Assembly: GCF_024509555.1 (NCBI RefSeq)
Contig: NZ_JAMWEL010000014.1
Span: 1 to 64,000 of the forward strand
Length of the DNA: 64,000 nt
Origin: Streptococcus suis
Lineage (GTDB): Bacteria; Bacillota; Bacilli; Lactobacillales; Streptococcaceae
Reading direction: 5' to 3'
Part shown: positions 16,848-24,955 of the stretch, one piece after another
How the letters are laid out: each line of letters begins with the position of its first letter
Position numbering within the stretch: position 1 is the stretch's first letter
The notes under the pieces: generated by a model
The model's input: only the letters and a program-made list of their open reading frames with translations
Database searches by the model: none
Told to the model about the DNA's origin: nothing
Translations under genes and position numbers: made by a program

Positions 16848-18557
16848 TTAACTTTTATATGCGGAATTTTTAACCTTTTCAAAAATATTTTTTGATTTTG
16901 TATATGTAGATAAAGCTTTCCTTGTTTTTTTCTCTTCCTCTAAAATAATTGGTTTTATAATCTCAATGGCTTGAATTACTGCTTGCCTATTATCTAAATC
17001 CTTATTTTTTTCCTTAACTATATGTGTAGTGAATAGTATCAAAATATCTGCCGTATTAATAAATTTATATTCATCCAAACCATCTTCGTTAACTGATAAA
17101 ATATCAAGTATCTCGTTTGAAGTATTAATAGTTGTATTATTATGTTTACGAAAAGCCGAGATTACTTTATTTACTTCTCTATAGGTCTCATGTGCTTCCA
17201 AATATTTTTTCAAGTCTATCTGATCTAGAACATTATTAACCAACTTTTCATCCTCAATTAAATCTGACTTAGATAGTTTTGCTTTATATGCTTGACCATC
17301 AGTATTATAATATCCTACATAATATTGAAATAGCTTTTCAGTATCAATTTTATTTTTTTTCAATTTTGAAGTTTTTCCCAAAGATTTAAAGTGGGCAAAT
17401 TCATTATACTTAATCTCTAAAAAATATTCTGTTTCTTTATCAATCTGCTCTTGAATTTCTTTTAACCTGGTATCATTACTAATTGAATATGAACTAAACA
17501 TCTTAGTTTGGGTATTCAAAGAATAAACAATATTGTTTATAAGGTTAATATTTGGATCGATTTCAATGATTCTTACTAAAATAGGAGATTCTGAATATCT
17601 ATTCTCAGCATCATCTTTATATTCATCTAAAACACTAAGAATTGCTCCTACTGTTTGTGCACCATTAATTATACTTGCAGACTTTAAACTATATTTACCT
17701 TTCATTTGTAAATAGTTAGCTTTAGATGTAATGATAGTAATTCCATTATTATATAGTATAAAGTTTTCCGGTTCATCTACTAAAGTTTTTCTTATCGATT
17801 CTGTTACTGAAGTCTTATTATTGTAAAATCTAACATTCCCGTCAAAAATATTATTTTTGACAGATTTTACTGATGAATATAAATCAAATATAGATGTAAC
17901 GAAAGAAATTGATTTATATACCCCAGTATCGGATTCAAATGTCTGTATACTTGACATGGTTTTTATATCAATATCTGGATAGTTATTACCAAATTTTTCT
18001 TCATAAAGATCACAGACTCCCTTAGCTCCAACAATTTCATATGAACAATCATTAAGTGTCTTAGCCTTTATACTTTCAATAGTCTTATCAAAATGTGATT
18101 TTGAATAATCTAATATATTGGCTGTGGAAAATCTAACATTCCACAATTTTATTTTATAATCTTCAATATCACGAATTATTCTATGCTTATCTTTTAAATA
18201 TGAATTCCAATTGTCATCTAATTCAGTTGATGTGAGAAAATCTTCAACACCTTTACACAATTTTACAATCTCATCATCAGTAAATCCACTAGAAATTCCA
18301 TTGAGCGATTTTGGAAATTTAAATTGGAAAAAGTGTATAGTATTTATATTGCTATTTTCAATATAGATAGCATCTATACCATGATCATATCCCCCATCAG
18401 TTAGAGACTCTTTAGCAGTTTCATCATCAATACCAAACTTTAGTCTAAGGAAATAATGTGAAAAAGCAGCTGATTCTGTTATATAATCCTGTTCTTCCTT
18501 AATTTCACATATATCATTTTCTATCTTATTGAAAATTGTTTCCAATTTTGTAGGCAT
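16848..18557 (-). CDS. AIPR family (abortive-infection phage resistance) protein
   Basis: A 569-residue protein. Its centre has SIINGAQTVGAILSV (near 292) and FILYNNGITIITSKA (near 263), the hallmark blocks of the AIPR family. Near residues 50-75, DHGIDAIYIEN and IHFFQFKF look like a restriction-type nuclease core (D, then Q-x-K), fitting a nuclease role in phage defence. The C-terminal part is helical and charged. It has AAAGGAG before its ATG and its own promoter within the valS terminator region. Base composition is strongly A+T rich compared with valS next door, which suggests acquisition. The trigger and target are unknown. Confidence 0.8.
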   Translation of the reverse strand: MPTKLETIFNKIENDICEIKEEQDYITESAAFSHYFLRLKFGIDDETAKESLTDGGYDHGIDAIYIENSNINTIHFFQFKFPKSLNGISSGFTDDEIVKLCKGVEDFLTSTELDDNWNSYLKDKHRIIRDIEDYKIKLWNVRFSTANILDYSKSHFDKTIESIKAKTLNDCSYEIVGAKGVCDLYEEKFGNNYPDIDIKTMSSIQTFESDTGVYKSISFVTSIFDLYSSVKSVKNNIFDGNVRFYNNKTSVTESIRKTLVDEPENFILYNNGITIITSKANYLQMKGKYSLKSASIINGAQTVGAILSVLDEYKDDAENRYSESPILVRIIEIDPNINLINNIVYSLNTQTKMFSSYSISNDTRLKEIQEQIDKETEYFLEIKYNEFAHFKSLGKTSKLKKNKIDTEKLFQYYVGYYNTDGQAYKAKLSKSDLIEDEKLVNNVLDQIDLKKYLEAHETYREVNKVISAFRKHNNTTINTSNEILDILSVNEDGLDEYKFINTADILILFTTHIVKEKNKDLDNRQAVIQAIEIIKPIILEEEKKTRKALSTYTKSKNIFEKVKNSAYKS

Positions 18558-18588
18558 AAAAAACTCCTTTTATTCTTATTACCTATCA

Positions 18589-18624
18589 ATTATACCAAAA
18601 AACGCTAGCATTTGCTAACGTTTT
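18589..18624 (-). promoter_or_regulatory. valS terminator followed by the AIPR gene promoter
   Basis: Minus strand: stem AAAACG-TAGC/GCTA-CGTTTT with one mismatch (18599-18624), then a T6 run, then extended -10 TGGTATAAT (hexamer 18589-18594). The hairpin ends valS transcription and the promoter starts the AIPR gene about 32 bp before its ATG. Confidence 0.65.
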
Positions 18625-18639
18625 CATAATTATTCTATC

Positions 18640-21291
18640 CTACTTCCCCAACTTTTTCATCTCTTCAATCCGTCCTACTGTCGCATCATATTTAGCTTGG
18701 TAGTCGGCTTGTTTTTCTTTTTCTTTTTCAACGACTTCTGGTTTGGCATTGGCGATGAAGCGTTCGTTGCTGAGTTTTTTGCCGACCATGTCTAGTTCTT
18801 TCTGCCACTTGGCCAATTCTTTGTCTAGTCGAGCCAACTCTTCTTCGACGTTGAGGAGGTCGGCTAGTGGTAAGAAGATTTCAGCACCGGTGATAACGGC
18901 TGACATGGCTAATTCTGGTGCAGCAATTCTTGAGCTGATTTCCAACTGTTCTGGATTTGTAAAGCGGCGGATGTAGTTTTCATTTGCCTTGAAGAAGGTT
19001 TCAAGCTCGCTATCTGCCGTCTTAATCAAGATGGTAATCGGCTTAGATGGAGCAACATTCACTTCTGCTCTGCTATTTCGCACCGAACGAATCAAATCCT
19101 TGAGGCTTTCCACTCCCTTGTGAGCTTCAGCGTTTTCAAAGGCTGAGTTGACAACAGGGTAAGCTGCCACCACGATAGAGCCCTCTGCGTACTGGGCGAA
19201 GATTTCTTCCGTCACAAACGGCATGATAGGGTGGAGGAGGCGAAGGATTTGGTCCAGCGTGTAGAGAAGGACAGAGCGGGTCATGACTTTCTCAGCCTCG
19301 TTGTCGCTGTAAAGAACTTCCTTGGTCAGCTCCACATACCAGTTGGCGAACTCTTCCCAGATGAAGTTGTAGAGAATGTGACCAGCCACACCAAACTCGA
19401 ACTTGTCAAAGTTTTCAGTGACTTTGGCAATGGTTTCGTTGAGGTTGTGGAGAATCCAGCGGTCCGTCACGTTGCCAGCCTCGCCAGCTGCGACTTTGGC
19501 AACATTCTCACGCGCCGCATCCAAGGTCAAGCCTTCATTGTTCATGAGGATATAGCGGGAAATGTTCCAAATCTTGTTGATGAAGTTCCAAGACGCGTCC
19601 ATCTTCTCATAAGAGAAGCGAACATCTTGACCAGGGGCAGAGCCGTTTGACAGGAACCAACGCAAAGCGTCCGCACCGTATTTCTCGATGACATCCATTG
19701 GGTCAATCCCGTTTCCAAGCGACTTGGACATTTTGCGACCTTCTTCGTCACGGATCAAACCGTGGATCAGCACGTTCTTGAATGGCTGACGGCCGGTGAA
19801 CTCAAGCGATTGGAAAATCATCCGTGACACCCAGAAGAAGATAATGTCGTAGCCCGTTACCAATGTTGAAGTTGGGAAGTAACGCTGGAAGTCCGCCGCA
19901 TTTTCGTCAGGCCAGCCCATGGTTGAGAATGGCCAAAGGGCAGAGCTGAACCAGGTGTCTAGGACATCCTCATCCTGTACCCATCCGTCACCTGCTGGAG
20001 CCTCTTCTCCGACGTACATTTCGCCAGATTCGTTATACCATGCTGGAATCTGATGCCCCCACCAAAGCTGACGCGAGATAACCCAGTCGTGTACATTTTC
20101 CATCCATTGTAGGAAAGTGTCGTTGAAACGTGGTGGATAAAATTCTACCTTGTCAACTGTATCTTGGTTGGCAATGGCATTCTTGGCCAATTGGTCCATC
20201 TTAACAAACCATTGAGTTGACAAGCGTGGCTCGACTACAACACCTGTACGTTCAGAGTGTCCAACAGAATGCACACGGTTTTCGATTTCCACAAGGGCTC
20301 CCAGTTCTTGCAACTTAGCAACCGTTGCCTTACGAGCTTCAAAACGGTCCATACCTACAAATTCGCCTGCCAACTCGTTCATGGTACCGTCGTCGTTCAT
20401 CACGTTGACTTGTGGCAGATTGTGGCGTTGACCGACAAGGAAGTCATTTGGATCGTGGGCAGGTGTGATTTTCACAACCCCCGTACCAAATTCTGGGTCT
20501 GCATGTTCATCCGCAACGATTGGAATTAACTTGTTAACAATTGGCAGGATAACGTTTTTACCAATCAAGTCCTTGTAACGTGGGTCTTCTGGGTTAACCG
20601 CAACCGCAACATCACCAAACATGGTTTCAGGACGAGTTGTCGCAACTTGAAGGGCACGTGAACCATCTTCCAACATGTAATTCATGTGGTAGAAGGCACC
20701 TTCGACATCCTTGTGAATAACCTCGATGTCAGAAAGGGCTGTGCGAGCCGCTGGGTCCCAGTTGATGATAAATTCGCCACGGTAGATCCAGCCTTTTTTG
20801 TAGAGTTCTACAAAGACCTTGCGAACAGCTTTTGACAAACCTTCATCCAGCGTGAAGCGGTCACGTTGGTAGTCCAAAGACAGACCCAACTTGCCCCATT
20901 GCTCACGAATAGTCGCTGCATACTCATCCTTCCATTCCCAGACTTTTTCGAGGAATTTTTCACGACCCAAGTCATAACGGGTCACGCCTTGCTCCCGCAA
21001 GCGTTCCTCAACCTTAGCCTGAGTAGCAATCCCCGCATGGTCCATACCTGGAAGCCAGAGGGTATCAAATCCCTGCATCCGCTTCTGACGGATGATAATA
21101 TCTTGAAGGGTTGTATCCCAAGCGTGTCCCAGGTGCAACTTACCAGTTACGTTTGGCGGTGGAATGACGATAGAATAAGGCTTAGCCTCCGCATCGCCTG
21201 ACGGCTTAAAAACATCTTGGTCCAACCAAGTTTGGTAACGACCAGCCTCAACCTCGGCTGGATTGTATTTTGGTGATAATTCTTTTGACAT
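18640..21291 (-). CDS. valS: Valyl-tRNA synthetase
   Basis: Charges tRNA-Val with valine; class I synthetase with an editing domain that removes mischarged threonine. Full length at 883 residues. HIGH-type motif [15 protein letters not shown] near 48, KMSKS motif [11 protein letters not shown] near 520, editing-domain blocks [11 protein letters not shown] near 218 and [16 protein letters not shown] near 275, and a C-terminal coiled-coil arm from about 815. AAAGGAG precedes the ATG. The T-box leader at 22383-22570 stands two genes upstream, and valS may be reached from it by read-through. Confidence 0.98.
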   Translation of the reverse strand: MSKELSPKYNPAEVEAGRYQTWLDQDVFKPSGDAEAKPYSIVIPPPNVTGKLHLGHAWDTTLQDIIIRQKRMQGFDTLWLPGMDHAGIATQAKVEERLREQGVTRYDLGREKFLEKVWEWKDEYAATIREQWGKLGLSLDYQRDRFTLDEGLSKAVRKVFVELYKKGWIYRGEFIINWDPAARTALSDIEVIHKDVEGAFYHMNYMLEDGSRALQVATTRPETMFGDVAVAVNPEDPRYKDLIGKNVILPIVNKLIPIVADEHADPEFGTGVVKITPAHDPNDFLVGQRHNLPQVNVMNDDGTMNELAGEFVGMDRFEARKATVAKLQELGALVEIENRVHSVGHSERTGVVVEPRLSTQWFVKMDQLAKNAIANQDTVDKVEFYPPRFNDTFLQWMENVHDWVISRQLWWGHQIPAWYNESGEMYVGEEAPAGDGWVQDEDVLDTWFSSALWPFSTMGWPDENAADFQRYFPTSTLVTGYDIIFFWVSRMIFQSLEFTGRQPFKNVLIHGLIRDEEGRKMSKSLGNGIDPMDVIEKYGADALRWFLSNGSAPGQDVRFSYEKMDASWNFINKIWNISRYILMNNEGLTLDAARENVAKVAAGEAGNVTDRWILHNLNETIAKVTENFDKFEFGVAGHILYNFIWEEFANWYVELTKEVLYSDNEAEKVMTRSVLLYTLDQILRLLHPIMPFVTEEIFAQYAEGSIVVAAYPVVNSAFENAEAHKGVESLKDLIRSVRNSRAEVNVAPSKPITILIKTADSELETFFKANENYIRRFTNPEQLEISSRIAAPELAMSAVITGAEIFLPLADLLNVEEELARLDKELAKWQKELDMVGKKLSNERFIANAKPEVVEKEKEKQADYQAKYDATVGRIEEMKKLGK

Positions 21292-21328
21292 TAGTTTTTC
21301 TCCTTTAGTATTTTTTAAGAAAATTGGT

Positions 21329-21373
21329 TTATACTATCCTCAAGCTAGAAATAGCAAAACTTTTCTTTTTCAT
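21329..21373 (-). CDS. Possible 14-residue leader peptide upstream of valS
   Basis: Reads [14 protein letters not shown] then TAA. TAGGAG stands 6 bp before the ATG, better placed than in many real genes. It lies between the kinase-like gene and valS, directly behind the hairpin at 21385-21414. CTATTTCTAG occurs both in that hairpin's 3' arm and inside this frame, so two alternative stems are possible. There is only one Val codon, so classical attenuation by valine codons is not supported. It may be chance. Confidence 0.3.
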   Translation of the reverse strand: MKKKSFAISSLRIV

Positions 21374-21384
21374 ATAATCTCCTA

Positions 21385-21414
21385 GAAATAGTCAGTCCTT
21401 GGGCTGGCTATTTC
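21385..21414 (-). other. Intercistronic hairpin overlapping the kinase stop codon
   Basis: GAAATAGCCAG/CTGACTATTTC forms a stem of about 11-13 bp (one or two mismatches) that includes the TAG stop of the kinase-like gene. No T-run follows on the minus strand, so it is not a standard terminator. An attenuator or mRNA stability element before valS is possible. Confidence 0.45.
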
Positions 21415-21983
21415 GTTTGTTCTTGCTCAAGCTCCTCCATTTTTTGGATAATCAGTTGAGCAACTTCATTAGCAGTAAGGTGGGTATTATTAATTTTGAG
21501 ATAATGCTGAATGCCCTCTGGAATGCCTAATGAGGTATATTGACATGTATCAGCTGTAGAGAGAATCTCAGCCTCTGAAACTTCAATGTGTCGTTTCAAA
21601 GGTTTATGGGTAAGTCGATTTTCTGTTCGATTACGCCGCAGACGTTCTTCCAAAGCAGTTTCCAACTCAACAAATAAAATTTCCTGACCATGATAATGAA
21701 AAATCGTCTGAACAGTTGTAAGGAATTGAACCTCTATGAGATTTTTAAAATTAATCAAGGCAGTTCCGATTAGTGGGCGGCCTGACCTAGCAAACACATC
21801 GTAAACAGCAAATGTAATACGTGTATTGAGGTCAAACATATCCTCAGAAAATTCAGGAATAAAACGTAGGCTAAAATCAATCGAATCGTGATTATGAAAG
21901 AGGGTCATCCCTGTCAATTTCGCAACTTCCTGCCCAACGGTCATCTTGCCAGAAGCTTGTGCTCCAATAATAATTAGATTCAT
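21408..21983 (-). CDS. P-loop kinase-like protein (AAA family, small)
   Basis: A 191-residue protein with Walker A GAQASGKMTVG at residues 7-17 and a compact nucleotide-kinase-like fold (RRNRTENRLTHK near 113, a likely lid). Members of this group are annotated as shikimate-kinase-like or AAA proteins; the substrate is unknown. Its ATG overlaps the stop of the VOC gene by 4 bp, so the two are translationally coupled. Both lie in the transcript that starts at the T-box. Confidence 0.7.
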   Translation of the reverse strand: MNLIIIGAQASGKMTVGQEVAKLTGMTLFHNHDSIDFSLRFIPEFSEDMFDLNTRITFAVYDVFARSGRPLIGTALINFKNLIEVQFLTTVQTIFHYHGQEILFVELETALEERLRRNRTENRLTHKPLKRHIEVSEAEILSTADTCQYTSLGIPEGIQHYLKINNTHLTANEVAQLIIQKMEELEQEQTK

Positions 21984-22369
21984 CTTGCCTCCCCCACCAA
22001 CTCTATCTTAATTCCATCCGGATCTTCCAGATAAAGGGCATAGTGGTCTGGTCCTCCTGCGTGGGGATAGCGGTCGTCGTAGAGAAGTTTGACTCGTCTG
22101 GTCAAAAATTCCTTCCGCCATTGGTCAACATCATCAGGTGTTCCCGCATGAAAGGCTAGATGATTGAGCCCAGTACGGCAACGGTGATAACCTGGCTCTA
22201 GGAAATCCTGTGGTGTTTGGACAAAGACCAGGTACTGCTCTGCTTTTTTATAAGATAGCCCGTCCTCCCACTCCTGATAGAGCGAGTAGCCCAGCTTGGT
22301 CAGAAGAAAATCGTAAAATGCACGCGAAGTTTCCAAGTCAGAAACGTAAATTTCAACATGATGTAACAT
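21980..22369 (-). CDS. VOC-superfamily (glyoxalase/dioxygenase fold) protein
   Basis: A 129-residue protein with the paired beta-alpha-beta-beta-beta repeats of the vicinal oxygen chelate fold. It begins MLHHVEIYVSDLETSRAFYDFL; the metal-ligand positions read H4 in the first repeat, H in GLNHLAFHA near 70, and E in GIKIELVGEA near 124. The substrate cannot be read from sequence. It is the first gene behind the T-box leader. An AGGAGA lies just upstream of the ATG. Confidence 0.8.
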   Translation of the reverse strand: MLHHVEIYVSDLETSRAFYDFLLTKLGYSLYQEWEDGLSYKKAEQYLVFVQTPQDFLEPGYHRCRTGLNHLAFHAGTPDDVDQWRKEFLTRRVKLLYDDRYPHAGGPDHYALYLEDPDGIKIELVGEAR

Positions 22370-22382
22370 ATCTTCTCCTTTC

Positions 22383-22570
22383 CAAATGAAAATCCCTGCC
22401 TAGACTTGCTAGACAGGGACGAAGTTATTCCGCGGTACCACCCTTGTTCAGATACATTATCTGCACTTTGCTTATTCGATTCACATCATCAGCAACCAGT
22501 TTTGACATTTGTGCGGATTTCTCAGTACCACCGCTTCCTGTGACAAATGGAGATCAAAACACCTCTGAAT
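22383..22570 (-). promoter_or_regulatory. T-box leader (tRNA-sensing riboswitch)
   Basis: The minus strand carries the T-box core AAGGGTGGTACCGCGG (22430-22445), followed by a terminator stem TCCCTGTCTAG/CTAGGCAGGGA (22393-22419). Upstream are a stem III (CAGATA/TATCTG), a stem II (TTGCT/AGCAA) and a long stem I (TTTTGA...TCAAAA with ATTTGT/ACAAAT inside). Because valS follows two genes later, valine is the likely amino acid. A GUC (Val) triplet is present on the 3' side of stem I at 22504-22506, but my hand folding does not place it in a proper specifier loop. Confidence 0.85.
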
Positions 22571-22576
22571 GGCTTT

Positions 22577-22605
22577 ATTGTAACAAATTGCACCTTAAAA
22601 AGCAA
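22577..22605 (-). promoter_or_regulatory. Promoter of the T-box transcript
   Basis: Minus strand: TTGCTT (22600-22605), 17-bp spacer, TACAAT (22577-22582). It places the start of transcription about 22570, just before stem I of the T-box. Confidence 0.65.
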
Positions 22606-22610
22606 GGGAT

Positions 22611-22997
22611 TTAAGCTTTCAACTCAATCCCTTTTTCTTTCAACTGCTTGATAGTTGCAGGACCGATACCTTTAAGAGCCAAAAGCTCTTTTTCTGTATG
22701 GTTTGCAAAATCAGCCACAGATTGAATACCTGCTTGGTAGAAGGTTTCCAAACGTGCTGCCGCAATACCTTCCAAGTCTGGAAGTGCCAAAAAGTCTTCC
22801 AATGAAGTCGATGATGTAGTCACTTCTGCTACAACTTCTTTCACCTGTTCAACAGCCTTCTCCACCACAGTTTCTGTTTTATGAGCGACAGTTTCAACAA
22901 CCTCACGCGCTGTAGCAACCCCCACACGCCCTGCACGCTTCAAGTCTGCCAACTGTTTTTTTAATTGTTTCTTACGATTTACATTTTTCTTTGCCAA
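22611..22997 (-). CDS. Small helix-hairpin-helix protein
   Basis: A 128-residue protein if the TTG at 22997 is used. AGAGAGGAC stands before that TTG, and it follows the DUF1912 stop by 16 bp. The longer frame would overlap DUF1912 by almost 100 bp without a ribosome binding site. The N-terminus is very basic (KKNVNRKKQLKKQ), then a charged helical stretch, then a C-terminal HhH-type domain (FLALPDLEGIAAARLE and LLALKGIGPATIKQLKEKG). DNA binding is plausible; no specific function is known to me. Confidence 0.7.
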   Translation of the reverse strand: MAKKNVNRKKQLKKQLADLKRAGRVGVATAREVVETVAHKTETVVEKAVEQVKEVVAEVTTSSTSLEDFLALPDLEGIAAARLETFYQAGIQSVADFANHTEKELLALKGIGPATIKQLKEKGIELKA

Positions 22998-23013
22998 GAT
23001 TTTTGTCCTCTCT

Positions 23014-23268
23014 TTAATAATGTCTTTGGCCAAATAAGCCATCTGGTAAATCATGGAAATCTTTGCCTGCATGATAGTTAGCAAATTTTCCTTGGATAAA
23101 GCGATAGGCATCTAGCTTACTTTCGTAACGGATGTAGGCATCCGCTGCACGCTCATCCTTATCCTCTTCCAATACACGACGGCTTTCTTCCACCGCCATC
23201 TCATTTACCATAACCTGTGTATTGACCCAGGCCTCAAATTCTTTTAAAAATTCTTGTTCTTTCGTCAT
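23014..23268 (-). CDS. DUF1912 family protein
   Basis: An 84-residue acidic helical protein of a family I know only from streptococci and relatives, with no known role. It begins MTKEQEFLKEFEAWV and ends HDLPDGLFGQRHY. The start at 23268 is chosen because AGAGGAAA lies just upstream; the longer frame starts in the 5' untranslated region. The helix-hairpin-helix gene follows in the same unit. Confidence 0.75.
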   Translation of the reverse strand: MTKEQEFLKEFEAWVNTQVMVNEMAVEESRRVLEEDKDERAADAYIRYESKLDAYRFIQGKFANYHAGKDFHDLPDGLFGQRHY

Positions 23269-23345
23269 TATTTTCCTCTTTCGTCTGCTTCGTTTGAAAC
23301 ACACCGGTTTATTATACCATATTTTCTGGAAAACACAAGAAAACC

Positions 23346-23364
23346 CTAACTGCAACACAGTTAG
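23346..23364 (-). terminator. Terminator of galM
   Basis: Stem CTAACTG/CAGTTAG with a 5-base loop, followed on the minus strand by GGGTTTTCTTGTGTTTTC. It lies 13 bp beyond the galM stop. Confidence 0.65.
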
Positions 23365-23376
23365 AGCCTCTCCTTC

Positions 23377-24378
23377 TTACCAAGTAAATTGATAAACTGT
23401 TTCAGACAAGAATTCCTCATCTTTTTCTAGCAAAATAGAACCAAAGTCATCTAGGTTGCAAGCATTTGGCAGAGCCTGACATTCCAAGCTAAAGGCACCA
23501 TGGTAGGCAGCCAAAGCTTCAACAGGATAATTGTAGGTGTAGATAACCACTGATGGCTGATTGGTTCGCACGCGCAGACTTATTTTCCCATCTGAGCTAC
23601 TAACTTCAACCGGAACCTCCACTTGCTCCAAAAGCCATGGATGGTCGTAACCTTTCACAAGGATATTCTGAGGGTGCTGGCTGTCAAAACCCTGAGCAAA
23701 TTTGGCTCCCTCTCTAAAGTCAAACGGCGTCCCCGTCACATCCTCTAAGACACCTGTTGGCAGATTATCCTCACCAAGCGGAGCATAGCGATTGGCCGCA
23801 ATTCGAATTTCATGCTCAGCCACGGACTGCTGAAAATCCCCTGTTAAGTTGAAATAGATGTGATTGGTCGGATTGAAAATCGTGTCTTTGCTTGACACCG
23901 CTCGATAATCCACCGTCAACTCGTTCTGGTCAGTTAGACCATAAATTGCCTCAACCCTCACATCTCCTGGAAAACCATTGAAACCGTCCTTTAGGACAAT
24001 CCCAAAGGTCACTTGATTTTTTTCATGGTCAAGAGCAATATCCCAGTATTGTTCATTTGCCGTGTCAACTCCACCATGCAGGGTGCGACCTGGCTCATTT
24101 TCTGTGAACTGATAACTGGTTCCCTTTATCTCAGCCTGGGCTCCTGAAATACGCCCCGCTACTGGGACAATAGTTGAACCAGGGTACAAGTCTGTCTTAC
24201 GATAATCATCATCCGACCCTGCTGCCAAACTGACATTCCGTAAACCACCATTTTCTTCTACTGGCAAGAGCACTTCCACCACTCTGGCACCAAAATCAGT
24301 CAGAGTGACCTGCATGCCATTCTTATTTTTCAAGCAATAAAGCTTCGCTTGTGCACCAAAATCTTTTACTTCAATCAT
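23377..24378 (-). CDS. galM: Aldose 1-epimerase (mutarotase)
   Basis: Interconverts the alpha and beta anomers of galactose and glucose, feeding the Leloir pathway. The 333-residue protein has the family blocks ATG-region TDFGARVVEVLLP (near 27), GRTLHGGVDTAN (near 97, with the catalytic His), FNPTNHIYFNLTGD (near 165) and SLECQALPNA (near 298, with the catalytic Glu). It is the last gene of the galactoside locus. It starts 170 bp after the PTS EIIA gene and probably has some transcription of its own, since a hairpin terminator stands between them. Confidence 0.93.
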   Translation of the reverse strand: MIEVKDFGAQAKLYCLKNKNGMQVTLTDFGARVVEVLLPVEENGGLRNVSLAAGSDDDYRKTDLYPGSTIVPVAGRISGAQAEIKGTSYQFTENEPGRTLHGGVDTANEQYWDIALDHEKNQVTFGIVLKDGFNGFPGDVRVEAIYGLTDQNELTVDYRAVSSKDTIFNPTNHIYFNLTGDFQQSVAEHEIRIAANRYAPLGEDNLPTGVLEDVTGTPFDFREGAKFAQGFDSQHPQNILVKGYDHPWLLEQVEVPVEVSSSDGKISLRVRTNQPSVVIYTYNYPVEALAAYHGAFSLECQALPNACNLDDFGSILLEKDEEFLSETVYQFTW

Positions 24379-24399
24379 CGCTTTTCCTCACAACATCAA

Positions 24400-24437
24400 A
24401 TGAGGGGAGGCAATCAACTTGCTTCCCCTCAGGATAC
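24400..24437. other. Long hairpin between the PTS and galM genes
   Basis: GAGGGGAGGCAA and TTGCTTCCCCTC form a 12-bp stem with one G-T pair around 24403-24431. There is no T-run on the minus strand, so it is more likely an mRNA stability element than a terminator. Confidence 0.45.
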
Positions 24438-24524
24438 TTAAAGCCTTTTTATATAGCTGACTAGCCTTTCTAATCTGATTGAGAACTTTCGAAGAGTCCT
24501 CGCTCTCTAGTTTTCAGGCTCGGG

Positions 24525-24550
24525 CTGAAAAACTCCACTGGAGTTTTTCA
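24525..24550 (-). terminator. Terminator of the bgaC-PTS unit
   Basis: Stem GAAAAACTCC/GGAGTTTTTC with a 3-base loop. The upstream arm includes the TGA stop codon of the EIIA gene. The T5 run is inside the downstream arm. Confidence 0.7.
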
Positions 24551-24952
24551 CTCATCTTCATCATCCTCATCACTTGTTAATAGGCTGTTGACGTGGACAA
24601 GGTTGCTTGTACCAAATCCAACATAGTCTACTGCTTCACCAAGTAGGACACCGTTCAAGAAACCGATAACCATTGGCATATTCATACCTGCATAGAGGTC
24701 AAACTGTCCACCGTCAATCAGTTTTCGTGAAACAACATTGGCTGGTGTGCCACCCAACAAGTCAGCGAATACTACAAAGTCTTCTAAATCAGCAACTATA
24801 TCTTCAAATTTTTTCTGGAAGTCTTCTGGACCGTCTTCTGGCAAAAGAGCAACTGTGAAAATATTTTCCTGAGGACCCATAATCATCTCAGTAGATTTCT
24901 TCAACTCTTCACAGAAGAGACCGTGACTTACTAAAATTAAATTCTTAGCCAT
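24548..24952 (-). CDS. PTS mannose-family EIIA component
   Basis: Takes the phosphate from HPr and passes it to EIIB in sugar uptake. The 134-residue protein carries the phospho-histidine in LVSHGLFCEE (His10) and the family block FADLLGGTPANVV near 62. The tail is a run of acidic residues. It is the last gene of the EIIB-EIIC-EIID-EIIA set and starts 3 bp after EIID. In pneumococcus the equivalent PTS next to bgaC is followed by agaS, which is absent here. Confidence 0.92.
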   Translation of the reverse strand: MAKNLILVSHGLFCEELKKSTEMIMGPQENIFTVALLPEDGPEDFQKKFEDIVADLEDFVVFADLLGGTPANVVSRKLIDGGQFDLYAGMNMPMVIGFLNGVLLGEAVDYVGFGTSNLVHVNSLLTSDEDDEDE

Positions 24953-24955
24953 ATC

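Noticed and set aside
16800-16860. Gene start on the plus strand (AGGAGG then TTG) facing the AIPR gene
   Set aside because: The frame ends after fewer than 20 codons. It could be the cut-off start of a gene displaced by the AIPR insertion, but nothing else supports that.
5874-18624. Prophage or integrative element carrying the defence genes
   Set aside because: No integrase, transposase, tRNA target or flanking direct repeat is visible at the uvrA or valS edges; acquisition by homologous recombination between the flanks is a simpler reading.
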